Below are positions 24,585 to 35,800 of a stretch of 64,000 bases of DNA, in pieces. The stretch comes from Nelumbo lutea (taxonomy: Eukaryota > Streptophyta > Magnoliopsida > Proteales > Nelumbonaceae). Position numbers and translations under genes: made by a program. Position 1 is the stretch's first letter, and every line of letters starts with the position of its first letter. The stretch spans positions 203,751,813 to 203,815,812 of the forward strand of contig JAKGHH010000001.1 of NCBI GenBank assembly GCA_022828595.1, in the 5' to 3' direction. The notes under the pieces are model-generated. The model was not told the DNA's origin and did not search any database. It saw only the letters and a list, made by a program, of their open reading frames with translations.

Positions 24585-24930
24585 ACAATTCTTGTTTTGT
24601 CATGGTATTTGATCTTGATGAAACACTAGTAGTTGTAAACACAATGTGATCATTTGAGGATCAAATTGATGCCTTACAGTGGAAAACAAATACAGAGGTG
24701 GATCCCCAACGCATTGCTGGCATGTTAGCAGAGGTTAAGCGCTATAAGGATGACAAGGTTATTTTGAAACAGTATGCATAAAATGATTAGGTTGTTGACA
24801 ATGGAAAGGTGATTAAAGTTCAATCTGAGATTGTTCCAGCTTTGTGACAACCATCAACCAATGGCCTGTCCACTTATAAGGTTACAGGAGAGGAACATTA
24901 TTTTGAATCGCATAAATCCTGTGGTATGTA
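24585..24930 (+). pseudogene. Broken exon similar to RNA polymerase II CTD phosphatase CPL1
   Basis: The frame opening at 24602 reads MVFDLDETLVVVNTM, which carries the DxDx(T/V) phosphatase signature, and continues through DALQWKTNTEVDPQRIAGML, EVKRYKDDKVILKQYA and VVDNGKVIKVQSEIVPAL. After a short frame change it reads DNHQPMACPLIRLQERNIIL. Order and wording match plant CPL1/CPL2 (FIERY2) phosphatases as I recall them. Stops occur at 24647 (TGA where the family has Arg) and at two later codons (TAA and TAG where Glu and Gln are expected), and about two bases are missing before DNHQP. GTATGT follows the last matching codons, resembling a splice donor, so this may be a copied genomic exon rather than a processed pseudogene. 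No neighbouring CPL1 exons were recognised. Confidence 0.75.
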
Positions 24931-27130
24931 TTCACCAAATCTAAATCCTTTACTTAGGTCAAATCCATAACCCAATTGTGGATTTACAATTTGAAAAGGA
25001 GAGAGAGAAGTCGAATGGATAACAAGGATTGGGTTAACGGATAAGTTAAAGAGTGCTTTAAATTTTAATTAATATATAAAAAAATAATTACCGATTACTC
25101 AAATAAATTCGATAACTGCTGTATACGTGACAGTAATAGAGGTTTTAGATATGGTATGATTTTCCATATCATAGTGGGACCCAAATGTTTTTATTAAGCA
25201 TGGTGGGTGGGTGGAATGACTCTAATATGCTGCCGTTTTATGAGAAAATGGTAATTGTACCAAACAACACCATTACATTGCGCCATTGCCATTTTTTTTA
25301 AACGCAACGCAATAGAGAAAAACATGAAGGAACCAAACGGCACACCATTGTCAGATGGGTACCGTTCCTCGCCATTGGATACGCAAGTGTCAAATCTGAC
25401 GGTCACATAATGTACTGAGCTGGACCCATCTAGTCTCCAACTGTGGTCCCGAGATCCATAAAATAACCAGCAGCTAGGTCCGTATGGTCACATGTTTGGT
25501 AGGTTCTCTTCATCCCCACATTCAACAAACACGTGTATGGAAGAAGAAAGCAAGGCGGCTTGACTTGGATTCTCTGATTTTCCGACACCTGGAACTGGAA
25601 GTTGTGCCATCAGGCCCATCACCCTCTAAGATTCGCTTACTGAAGAATATGGACCGTCGGATTAAGAGACAATCAAACACAAAGGACCAGAAAGAAGGGA
25701 CAAAATCCTATCCATAAATTGATCCTGGTATTTCCCTTTATTTATTTTTTCTTTTGTGAATACGATAATGTACAGATGCTAATGGGCCTATGGCCCAACA
25801 AAGAGGACCTGTTTGATTTTGGGATTCAGAGTCTGATGGACAAGAGTGTACCGACATTTGGGTCATTGGGCATCGGGGACTCTTCTCTATATTCTATCTC
25901 TATGGACTAGAAGCGGCCACGTCCCCCCTCCCCAATTGTCCATGGGAGCGGGCGCTCTCTTTCACCACGTGGTATTTGTCGATGAAATTCAATGACTGAT
26001 GGCGACTTGATCTGGACCCTACACATGGCAAAAACAAAAAATCCCAAAACGACGTACACCCATGACATAACTCCCATCTGATCACACCCATCCAACTGTG
26101 TCCTTTTATCTGGCCCTTATTTTACTCTAATTAGGAAAAAAGTAAGAAGGAATGGATTTACATAGTGATCAGATTCACATTTCATAATCATCTGACGGCC
26201 AAGATTGGACGGAAGATATGAAGAAACCAGTGGGCTGTGGCCCCACAGTTGATCAAATGGTGTGTAGAAATTGAAACTAGTTCGACTATGATGCCGAAAC
26301 AACAAAAAGGATTCCAATCCAATGGTGCCTGTGGGCATCAACCACTGGGAAACTGGTGGCTAGCCAGCCACTAGGGTTGTTGATACGAATTTAGAAGAAG
26401 TTAAAAAGTGTCAAAAAGTATGGAAATGGGCCCCCAACCCATGATCTATTCTCAAGTTAATCGGCATTGTTTGGATTAGCGGGCCACTACCGACTAGCCC
26501 ATTTACTTGGTGGTGCGGTGCAGGGAGAGGGAGGGGGAGAGAGGGAGAGAGAGAGAGAGAGACAGTCAAGTCTCTGATTCTGAGTTCTGACATGGACGTC
26601 GAACCATTTATTTAGGAGGGTAGGAAGTGGGAGGGTAGTGATTCAATGGAGATAGCCAGATAGGATACTCAGGGGAGCAGACTCTGACAAACACTTGATC
26701 TGGATAAATTGTGGAAACCTACACGACTGGGGACCATTCATTATTCCAATCCTATGGTGTGTGGTGTGGTGTGTGGGGTAACTGGGATGAGCTACAAAAT
26801 AAATAACAAGAAAAATAAATAATTATGTATTTAATATTCTCGTGCGCAGATCACAGATCAGTCATCAGACTCATCAGACTCATCACTAATCAGTAATCAG
26901 TATGAAGGGAGATAAAAATAGGAAAAAAAATAGAAAAGGGAAGAAGCGAAGAAAATAAAGACAAAAAAGAAAGAGAGAGAAGGTAGAGCAAATGGATGAC
27001 GATCACATGGACGCTTCCCATGTGGCGACAAAACCACCGGTTTCCATTACTGTAATCTTCATCGTCTCCTCCAACTCCTAAGCCGCTCCACATCTACATC
27101 TCCTAGGCCACCACGTCACACACACGAACT

Positions 27131-27134
<4 letters not shown>
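24931..27134. other. Intergenic region and promoter side of MAX2
   Basis: No gene is supported; short open frames lack known motifs. The stretch includes a (GA)-rich run at 26521-26562 and small CATCAGACT repeats near 26861-26885. It contains an extended G-box core CCACGTGG around 25965-25972. How much of it is MAX2 promoter cannot be told from sequence. Confidence 0.45.
25965..25972. promoter_or_regulatory. G-box (CCACGTGG), about 1.26 kb upstream of MAX2
   Basis: Palindromic CACGTG core in a CC/GG context, a known binding site for bHLH and bZIP factors. Occurrence by chance is possible; no functional evidence is visible. Confidence 0.3.

Positions 27135-27164
<30 letters not shown>
27135..27164 (+). 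repeat. (CT)n tract just upstream of MAX2 start
   Basis: About 15 CT dinucleotides end 71 bp before the MAX2 ATG. CT-rich runs in 5' leaders are frequent in plants; it is probably in the 5' UTR or at the core promoter. Confidence 0.85.
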
Positions 27165-27167
<3 letters not shown>

Positions 27168-27235
27168 GAGTTCTGAACTTCTGATTATGTTATGCGTGCC
27201 TGATCTCGACATCGTCGTCGAGAATCCACCTGAAA

Positions 27236-29326
27236 ATGGCCGCCGGAAACATCCACTTCCATGACTTGCCGGACGTGATACTCTCCAACATCTTCGCCCT
27301 GGTGGTCGACACTCGGACCCGAAACGCCATGTCGCTGGTATGCCGGAAATGGTTATTGCTGGAGCGGTCGACGCGCACCTCCATCACCCTGCGAGGCAAG
27401 GTTCGCGACCTCTTCCTCATTCCCACCAGCTTCAGGGCTGTCACCCACCTTGACCTTTCCTTGCTCTCGCCATGGGGCCAATCGCCCCTCGACTCCTCTC
27501 CACTCCTCGCCCAGCTCCTCCGCCAAGCCTTCCCACTTGTCACCTCCCTCACCCTCTACGCCCGTACGCCTTCCACTCTCCTCCTCCTCGCCCCTCAGTG
27601 GCCCTCCCTCCGTCACGTCAAGCTTGTTCGCTGGCATCAGCGCTCCAGTATCATCCCTCCCGGATCCGATTTCCTTCCTCTGCTGGAGCACTGCTCTACC
27701 CTCACCTCTCTCGATCTCTCCCACTTCTACTGCTGGACCGAAGACCTCCCCCCGGCCCTCCAGGCTCATCCTTCCGTCGCCGCTTCCCTCTCCCGCCTCA
27801 ATCTTCTCACCCTCTCCACCGAGGGGTTCAATTCGCGAGAACTTCTTGCCATCACCCGCGCCTGCCCCAACCTCACTCACCTCCTCGCCGCCTGCGTCTT
27901 CGATCCCAGGTTCATGGATTTCGTCGGGGACGAAGCCTTGCTGGCTCTTGCATCTCACTGCCCCCGTCTCACCCTCCTCCACCTCGCCGATTCATCCTCC
28001 CTTTCCAATGCCCGTCCCGACCTAGACGATGATGGGTTCCCTGCAGAAGATGCGAGCATCAGTCGAACAGCTCTTGAGGAGTTCTTTGCCGCCCTTCCCT
28101 TGCTTGAAGAACTGGCCCTTGACATTTGCCGCAATGTCATGGATGCGGGGCCTGCGTTGGAGGTGCTGAATTCGAGATGCCCAGGTCTGAAATCGCTGAA
28201 GCTAGGACAGTTCCATGGAATCTGCAAGGCCATTGAATCTGTGTTAGACGGCATTGCACTCTGCAGTGGGCTGGAGTCTTTGTCCATCAAGAACACCGGC
28301 GATCTCACCGACTCTGGTTTGCTGGCCATCTCCCGTGGCTGCCCAAAACTGGCCAAATTCGAGGTTCGAGGTTGTAATAACATCACTGAGACGGGAATGA
28401 GGAACTTGGCTGGCATGCTCCGGAAAACGCTGGTTGATGTGAACATCTCCTGCTGCAAAAACCTCGATGCTGCATCCTCACTGAGAGCTCTGGTGCCAAT
28501 CCGGGACAGGATCCGGCGGTTGCACATAGATTGTATGTGGGACAGCCTACCGCAGTCCGAGATTCCTAGCGATAAGTCCGCCCCTCGACATGCTTTCGAC
28601 CTCAATGAATCTGCGGAGGAAGCCAGCACATCCAATTGCTCTGCTGCTGCTGGGTTCATGAATGATAGTCCCAAGAAGAAGAAATGCAGGTACGCCGTGA
28701 ATGATAGTCCCATGAAGAAGAAATGTTGGTCTCGGCTGCAATACCTCTCCCTTTGGATCCCCGTTGGCGAGCTGTTGACTCCTCTGACTTTAGCTGGATT
28801 AGACAGTTGCCCTGTTCTGGAGGAAATCAGAATTAAGGTGGAAGGTGACTGCAGGAAGCGGCCGAAACCAACAGAGCGTGCATTCGGATTGAGCTCCCTT
28901 GCGCGTTATCCTCGACTGTTTAAGATGCAGCTCGATTGTGGAGATGCAATAGGTTATGCGCTAACTGCTCCAACCGGACACATGGATCTGAGTTTGTGGG
29001 AGAGGTTTTACTTGAATGGAATTGGTAATCTGAACCTGAGTGAGCTTGACTACTGGCCACCACAGGACAGGGATGTTAACCAGAGGAGCCTTTCCCTCCC
29101 TGCAGCAGGTTTGCTTCAACAGTGTTCCACCCTGAGGAAACTGTTTATCCACGGGACTACCCATGAACACTTCATGACGTTTCTCCTCAACATACCAAAT
29201 CTCAGAGATATGCAGCTGAGAGAAGACTACTATCCAGCACCAGAAAATGATATGAGCACAGAGATGCGCGCAGAGTCATGCAGTCGATTCGAGGATGCAC
29301 TGAATAGGCGCCAGATTCCTGATTGA
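27236..29326 (+). CDS. MAX2: MAX2 ortholog, F-box/LRR protein of strigolactone and karrikin signalling
   Basis: A single uninterrupted frame encodes 696 residues, close to the 693 of Arabidopsis MAX2, and the gene is intronless as in other plants. An F-box lies at about residues 7-45 (FHDLPDVILSNIFALV, then AMSLVCRKWLLLERSTRTSI) and would bind the ASK1/SKP1 subunit of an SCF E3 ligase. Leucine-rich repeats fill the rest, with conserved MAX2 blocks such as LSLLSPWGQ, SLSIKNTGDLTDSGLLAI, LHIDCMW, KMQLDCGDAIGYALTAPTG and WERFYLNGIG. The C-terminus (ENDMSTEMRAESCSRFEDAL, ending in Asp) corresponds to the C-terminal helix known from rice D3 to engage the D14 receptor. By homology it targets SMXL-type repressors in the nucleus. 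A 13-codon duplication lies in the variable loop (residues 476-497). An AATAAA is at 29436. The start is the first ATG before the F-box. Confidence 0.97.
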   Translation: MAAGNIHFHDLPDVILSNIFALVVDTRTRNAMSLVCRKWLLLERSTRTSITLRGKVRDLFLIPTSFRAVTHLDLSLLSPWGQSPLDSSPLLAQLLRQAFPLVTSLTLYARTPSTLLLLAPQWPSLRHVKLVRWHQRSSIIPPGSDFLPLLEHCSTLTSLDLSHFYCWTEDLPPALQAHPSVAASLSRLNLLTLSTEGFNSRELLAITRACPNLTHLLAACVFDPRFMDFVGDEALLALASHCPRLTLLHLADSSSLSNARPDLDDDGFPAEDASISRTALEEFFAALPLLEELALDICRNVMDAGPALEVLNSRCPGLKSLKLGQFHGICKAIESVLDGIALCSGLESLSIKNTGDLTDSGLLAISRGCPKLAKFEVRGCNNITETGMRNLAGMLRKTLVDVNISCCKNLDAASSLRALVPIRDRIRRLHIDCMWDSLPQSEIPSDKSAPRHAFDLNESAEEASTSNCSAAAGFMNDSPKKKKCRYAVNDSPMKKKCWSRLQYLSLWIPVGELLTPLTLAGLDSCPVLEEIRIKVEGDCRKRPKPTERAFGLSSLARYPRLFKMQLDCGDAIGYALTAPTGHMDLSLWERFYLNGIGNLNLSELDYWPPQDRDVNQRSLSLPAAGLLQQCSTLRKLFIHGTTHEHFMTFLLNIPNLRDMQLREDYYPAPENDMSTEMRAESCSRFEDALNRRQIPD

Positions 29327-29435
29327 GATGAGATGGGGTTGTAGACTTGGTTGGCATCACACAATTGCACAAGCTGGAAATTTTGTTTTGCTTCTATTTT
29401 TGCATGGTTCAGCAATGCGTAGAGATTCGGCTTTG

Positions 29436-29441
29436 AATAAA
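29436..29441 (+). terminator. Candidate polyadenylation signal of MAX2
   Basis: AATAAA lies 110 bp after the stop codon, in the 426-bp gap between the convergent MAX2 and kinase stops. The position is sensible; it is not proven. Confidence 0.5.
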
Positions 29442-29752
29442 CTTTTCTTGGGAAACAATTTGACAGTGCGATAAAATCTCAACAAGTTAACAGAAGAGGG
29501 TGATACTGGGATGGTTTCCAGTCATTAATTTGACTACAGCGTGTATTTAAGCTTGGCATTTTCAGTCGCATGGCATTCAACAAACTCTTGGAGTTGGAGA
29601 GATGAAAAAAATTTACTTGTAACTCGAGATGACCAATAATTTGTTTTGTTTTGTTTTGTTTTTGAAAATAATAAAAGCATTGACTATTTTTACAACTTCA
29701 GCTGACAAAAGTTGAAAACCTCTACACTGTTTTCTATACAATAAAAACTGAA

Positions 29753-29835
29753 TCAGCAGAGTGTGTATTCACAGTCGAGCAAGCGCGAGAGTATCTCTTC
29801 ACAGCTTGGTCGTTCATCCGGTTCTGCCCAACAAT
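29753..29835 (-). CDS. Raf-like kinase last exon (83 nt)
   Basis: Acceptor CTGCAG. It encodes CWAEPDERPSCEEILSRLLD then CEYTLC and a TGA stop at 29755-29753. This is the usual end of the family; the CW...RP motif is kinase subdomain XI. Confidence 0.93.
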
Positions 29836-32800
29836 CTGCAGTCAAGATTCTACAAGGTGAGCTTCCCATGCAATTGTCACCATCGATAAATCCGACATCA
29901 AATTTGTAATCTAATACATACCTGCAATCAACTTGCCCAGGGGACCTTCAGGAATTTCTAGCCGCGATCCCTCATTAGCAACTGCATAGACTACCTGAAT
30001 CATTGCACAAAAATCAATATTGGAGGATCCTGTGTTTCCTTTTGCAACTTAGAAAGCAAACAGATTCCATGCCCTACTTACTTGCACTGCTGGTACACCC
30101 TCCCATGGTCTGTTTAGAGTGCAGAGCTCCCACATTATCACACCCAGACTAAACACATCACACTTCTCTGTGAAAGATTCATTGCGGATGAGCTCAGGGG
30201 CCATCCATTCTGGAGTTCTTGCAGAAGAGGAATCTCTCATGGGACTCTCCGTCATTACTCGTGATAGTCCGAAATCACAGATCTTGACCGTCCAGTGCTT
30301 GTTCACAAGGCAATTAGCACTTTTGAGATCACGATGAACAATTTTCATCCGGTGCATGCACATCAATCCCCTTCATTGTCAGAAGAGTAACTCAGTTAGA
30401 GGTTGTGTTTCCATAACTAAAATCAAATTTATGAGGTTAGGTCATAATTGACATCTAATAGAGATGAGGCATGCGGATACTTGGTTCAACACCATGAGTC
30501 ATGACATGTAATTGGATCAGTCACACTTGGTATTATAATATGCTTCTGATAGAGAAATTATTATGTTCAATAGCCTAGGTGGAAATATTTATCAAAAAAA
30601 AAAAAAAAGGCCTAGGTTGAAATGGCATAGCATCATCCATCGCCCAATTTGGATAAACTTGAAAAACCATATATAAGCTTGTATCAGTCCCATCAGCTTC
30701 AACCAAGCAGACAGGCTTGGAGAACAAAACATTAACTGCATGAAGGTGCAAATCCTTTACCCTGGAGAAAAGTTGGACTCAGGATATCTGCTAGCCATAA
30801 TTGCCAATGACCAAAAGTCATAGGTTGCTCTCTAACTAGCTTACTAGCAGTTTGATACTCTTACCATTGTGTGGCTGCTAGATGTACCTGACTTGGATAT
30901 TAGAACATAAATCAACTTTGGCAACTTTGTTGCAAACATTTTATAGTCCTTGGTACTGCTCAACTTGATACCAACATGTCTCTTCGGAGACATCCAATAG
31001 AGCTGATAGTCACTGACATGGAAAAGGAAAAGAAATCATGGAAAACAAATAAGTTTCTTCAAAATCCTGTACCAGTGGAAGTTTCATAGTTTTGGATTTT
31101 GGTTAATTTAAGTCATTTATGAGTTATTTTATAATTTTTTTAGTAGTAGCATTGACATGAAGTTTATACCTTTTTAAATGAAGATTATAGATAATTACCA
31201 GTGAAAGATAGGGGTGCTCATAAAAAATTGAAAAACTGAACTGCTCAACTGGTCAACTGGTTCGGTTTGACTTTGGTATTTTTCAAAAACTGAAGGACCA
31301 GTTCAGTTTCAAATATATGCCCATGGGAGCACCCCTAGACGTGGGGGCATCTAGTTGCCTAGGCAATAAATTATTTTTTTAAAATAAAACTGCTCAACTG
31401 GTTCGATTTGAGTTTGGTATTTTTCAAAAACTGAAGGACCAGTTCAGTTTCAAATATATGCCCATGGGAGCACCCCTAGACGTGGGGGCATCTAGTTGCC
31501 TAGGCAATAGATTATTATTTTTTGAATAAAAGCCATGAATCCTGGATAGTTCCCTAGGTTCATTAGCAATCAAAAACCATCTTTGACTAGTCTGAACTGT
31601 GAACACTCCTACACATGGAGGTGCCTAGTTACCTATGCAATGGATTTTTTTAATAAAAACCATGAATCCTGGGTAATTCACTAGGGTTCTTAGCAATCAG
31701 AAACCATCTTTCACTAGTAATTATCTATAATCTTCATTTAAAAAAGCATAAATTTCATATAAAAACATATTTACGAGAAGATATGTGTTGATTGGATAAA
31801 ATTTTAAGATATTCCTTGCTTATCAGTTCAGGTTTTGAAGCCTTCGAGGGTACAAGACTGCATACACCATGTGTATTGAATGAACCCTAACAAATAAGAA
31901 TAAAAAGAAACTACTACATAAACCCCAAAAATGGATAATTTAGTTTAATAATTATTTTATTATTATAATCTCAAAAATAAAGAATATAAAAAATTTCATA
32001 GCACCATATACAAGCCAGGTAGGCACACAAGCAAGGAAACCTCCATGAGCACCTTGTCACATAGGAATCGCCTTGACAACTATGATAATAATATGGTAAT
32101 TTGCTGATGGTGCAGTTGGTTCCTAGATCAGCAAACAGCCTATCTGATCATTTTGCTAAACATAGGATCAATAGAGGGAATTGCTTTTGGGCTCAGTTGT
32201 AACTGTAATAAAAGGATTCTGTTGTTGTCCTAAGATCATGGGGTAGCCAAGGCTATCCATAATATTGTATAATTCCTTCTGATTTAATAAATGTCTTCAT
32301 TCTGTTGCTGATAAAAAAAAAAGGTTAGTAATAGGGTAATTTTAATGAGTCGTGAATGCTAAGTATAATTTTAGATATCTCTCTGAATTTTTTACAGTAA
32401 AAAGTTCTAAGAGTTACCACTTTACATTGTTTTGGTGTCATTAGATAGGCTATTGAGAAAGTTCTAACTGATAGGATGTTAATCTGTTATGTGATTTCAG
32501 TCTTTCAATTTTCTTGCTCTCTCTGAGCTATTTTTGCTTTTTTTAGTTTTAGTGGTATTAGTAGAGTGTTATCAGAAAAATTGTATGAGTTAGAGTCCTT
32601 ATCTGAGCGTTGCTAGGGGTCAACTATAGATTTGTCTTAGTACTAAAGCAATGAAAAGTTGTTTTGGTTCAGTTTTCTAGTTGAGTCTGGAACCTGTAAA
32701 GGAAGAGCTGAACACTTTTGTTGAGTCTACAAATATAACAAAATAATAGAATAACTTGGCCGTTTACAATGACAGGGTAACCGGAGAGTGTAAAACAATA

Positions 32801-35800
32801 GAAGAGAATGGCATACCATGGGGTCATCGAAGGTGGTGGTGGTGGTGGTAAGGAACCTGAGGAAGGAGAGATCATAGCAGACAATTCATCTTCTGTGAAC
32901 CAATATAATTTTTTCTTCTTCCACTTTCCTTTTCTAGTCTTCATCATTGACCCAATAAAAGCTTCATTTATATTTTCACATTGGTTATTTGAAATCTGAG
33001 TAGAGAGGTGTGTATGACATATGCTTACCCAAGTTAAAGGAGTATTGTTGTTCTGGACCCCATTTAGTACAGAACAAAATAAATGCACATAAAGAATCTT
33101 ATGACATGTACAAGTTGAATGTTCCCTTGACAAAATTTTGTTTTCCTTGACTAAGACAAGAAGGATTAAACAACAATGCAAGTTGGCTTGGGATTAAGTA
33201 CTGAAAAATGAAAAGCCAAAAACTATAACTCAGGTTGAAAAATAATAGGCACTTGGTTTTGTATGTATATATCAATGAATAATAATATAAGCTCCAATGT
33301 GATGGGTTACGGCTGAACCAACCTGCATATATCACGCAGCATTTTTAATCTTCTGCGCCAGCTGAGTTTCTTTTTGTGGCCACTCATATGAATCAAGTAA
33401 TACAATGATCCCATCTCCATGTATTCAGTTACCATCGATAGGTGTGGAGGCTTTGTACATGCACCAAGGAACAAAATAACTGCAGAAAAAAACATTCATC
33501 ACTTCATGAACATGTGAAAAATTCTGAGGTGAAATAATCACTTCGTACAAACCGTAAAGTGTCTTTCTTGTTGACATGCATGGATAATGTAGGACATAAT
33601 CAAGGGAAGATATATCAAATATGACAAGGTAAAAAATGAGTAGTATGGCTAGTAAAGTACCGTTTGGGTGTCGAAGGCGGCTGAAAAGAACAAAACAAGC
33701 TCACGGTCAGAGAAGAAAAGTGAGGTTAATTAAGCTGAAACTCAACTAATCAATCAAAAAACTACCTTAGAATAGATATTTCATTGCAGAAATCCTCCAT
33801 GTTTTCAGTGGTCAAATCTTGCTCTAGGAAAACCTTGATTGCAACATCAGTACCATTCCATATTCCACGAAAAACTTCTCCAAAGAATCCTAGAAACCCA
33901 AAAATATATATATATAGTATGTTAACCAAAGGCAACAATTAAATCAAGATGCTGGTCTTTTAAGGATGACTTTTTTTTAAAAGTGATATGTTAATAAAGG
34001 ATGAAAAAGCATACCTATCTCGAACAGAATAGAAAAAGAAAAACTGTCCTGGTGCTGAAAATGCTAAAAATATAGCAAACATATCATCCACTAGTCTATT
34101 CTAGGATTGGTGTAATCCACAAGAAGTGTCTCCAAATTCCTTTCACCAAGTTACCTTGCAAAGAAGTTTATGGACTCTGGGATCCATTTGAATCAGCTTT
34201 CGTTCTTTATTACCAAAATTCCAGACTCCCTAATATAATGTCCTAGCTGTCATTGTTTATCTGATATTATCCAATATACCATCACGTGAATCTCCCTGAA
34301 TCTTCAAGCCATCTACACCAGAGGAACCCTAAAATAGTGATAAAGCTTCTGTTCATATGGAATCTCCCTCCCCATTAGCCAATGAAAATCATCATCATCA
34401 TCACCAATCATCAACCAAGCCTAATCCCAACTATATGGGGCTGCCTACATGCTAAAATAACCTCCTAATGTCAACCAAAACATTTTACTGGGATCCAAAA
34501 ACAAGTGTCATAATACTCCACAGACAAAGGGACAAATAAAAGGTGATGAAAGATCCTATGTTCTTGCAAAAGACAAACTTCAGGATAAATACTGAGACTT
34601 CAATCTACACAACTGATGCGTCCTGTAAGTGTTGATAATCTCAAGTATCACTTCCCAATATAATGCTTTTATTTTTTGAGGCGGCCCTGACCAAATAGAT
34701 TCTACTAGGAATCCCTGGGGAAGAGAGGGGTTGTGAGGATTCAAAAAAAGCACTTTGAAAAGAACTAACATGAAAAAGAACCATTAGGACTGACAAACCA
34801 CAAACTATTATCCCTCCCCTTGGAGAGAAGGAAAGCATCTTTCAAGTAATTAACAAGGAGATAAAAGTATCATTTGTATGGTCTCTAAAACCACACCTAA
34901 TCCCAAATCCCAAGATAATCCATGGATGAGTAATAAACTATGGAGGATATGGAATAGTTTTTATACAAGGATACAGAAAAGTGACTAAGACTCCACCTGT
35001 AATGTTTTTTTTAATGAATAATTTAATATTTCATTGAGATATATTCCAACATAAGCAACCTTTTTTCTAAGTTACAAGAATTACCTTACATTTAGTTAGA
35101 TCTAATTATTGATCTAAACATTCTTCATAAACAAAGGTATTAAGTTACAGCCAAAGATATAACAGCATAAGGGAGATTTTCCACATGCAGTTCACTAAAG
35201 GAGTAAGTCCATCAACACCTCTAAATGGAAAAGATCTCCAAGATCTTCATTCTACAAATACCACCCTAAAACACATATAGCTCCTTAGTTTGACTCTTGC
35301 ATGGTCAGAATACCAGTTCCATTACTTCATCAAGGTACTGGCAACAATCTTCAGATTTGAAGTATAATAGCCATTTTTCCAAAAAAAAGAAAAATGTAAT
35401 AGATAAATGCATTTCAATATGGGGCCATAGTTTAGTGCAATTCAGGCTTACAAATGTGAGAATGCAGGTTGAGTCTGCGAGTGGCTGCTTTCTGTGGTCC
35501 ATATCTAGTCCATTCCTCCAAAGACCCCAGATAATTGGGATCAACATTGGGTAAAGGCCTTTCAATAAAATGTATTTCAATATGTAACAAGAATCCATGC
35601 TCACTAGAACCCAGATACCATGAAGCTCTGTACAAAAGTGCCTATTGTAATTTATTTGGCAATGTTTTTGTAGTTGATAAAAAATAATCATTTGAGGGTA
35701 GAATTTCATAGAATTGTGGTCAAGACCCTCCAGACTTTATCCAACAGGCATAGACTCGACTATAATTGAAGAGAGGTTATCACATTCCTTAAGAGATAGA

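Larger units (their letters stand above)
30371..33322 (-). other. Kinase intron of 2.95 kb with transposon remains
   Basis: It holds a rearranged family-D element with a 140-bp tandem repeat (31150-32084) and a short LINE 3' end (32103-32323). A 170-codon open frame at 33181-32669 on the gene strand shows no recognised motif and ends in intron sequence. Confidence 0.7.

Noticed and set aside
27353..28713. Long open frames antisense to MAX2 (209 and 252 codons) and in a shifted forward frame (191 and 186 codons at 27450-28032)
   Set aside because: They are shadows of the GC-rich, biased MAX2 reading frame. Their translations are low-complexity Pro/Ser- or Glu/Gly-rich and match no family.
32669..33181. 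170-codon - strand frame in a kinase intron (contains LPPPPPPSM)
   Set aside because: It lies between two well-supported exons with good splice sites, has no known domain, and would break the conserved kinase sequence if included as an exon. It might be tested against RNA.
35305..35709. 134-codon - strand frame in a kinase intron
   Set aside because: No domain, biased toward Leu/Ile/Phe from AT-rich DNA, and no splice-phase fit with the kinase chain.
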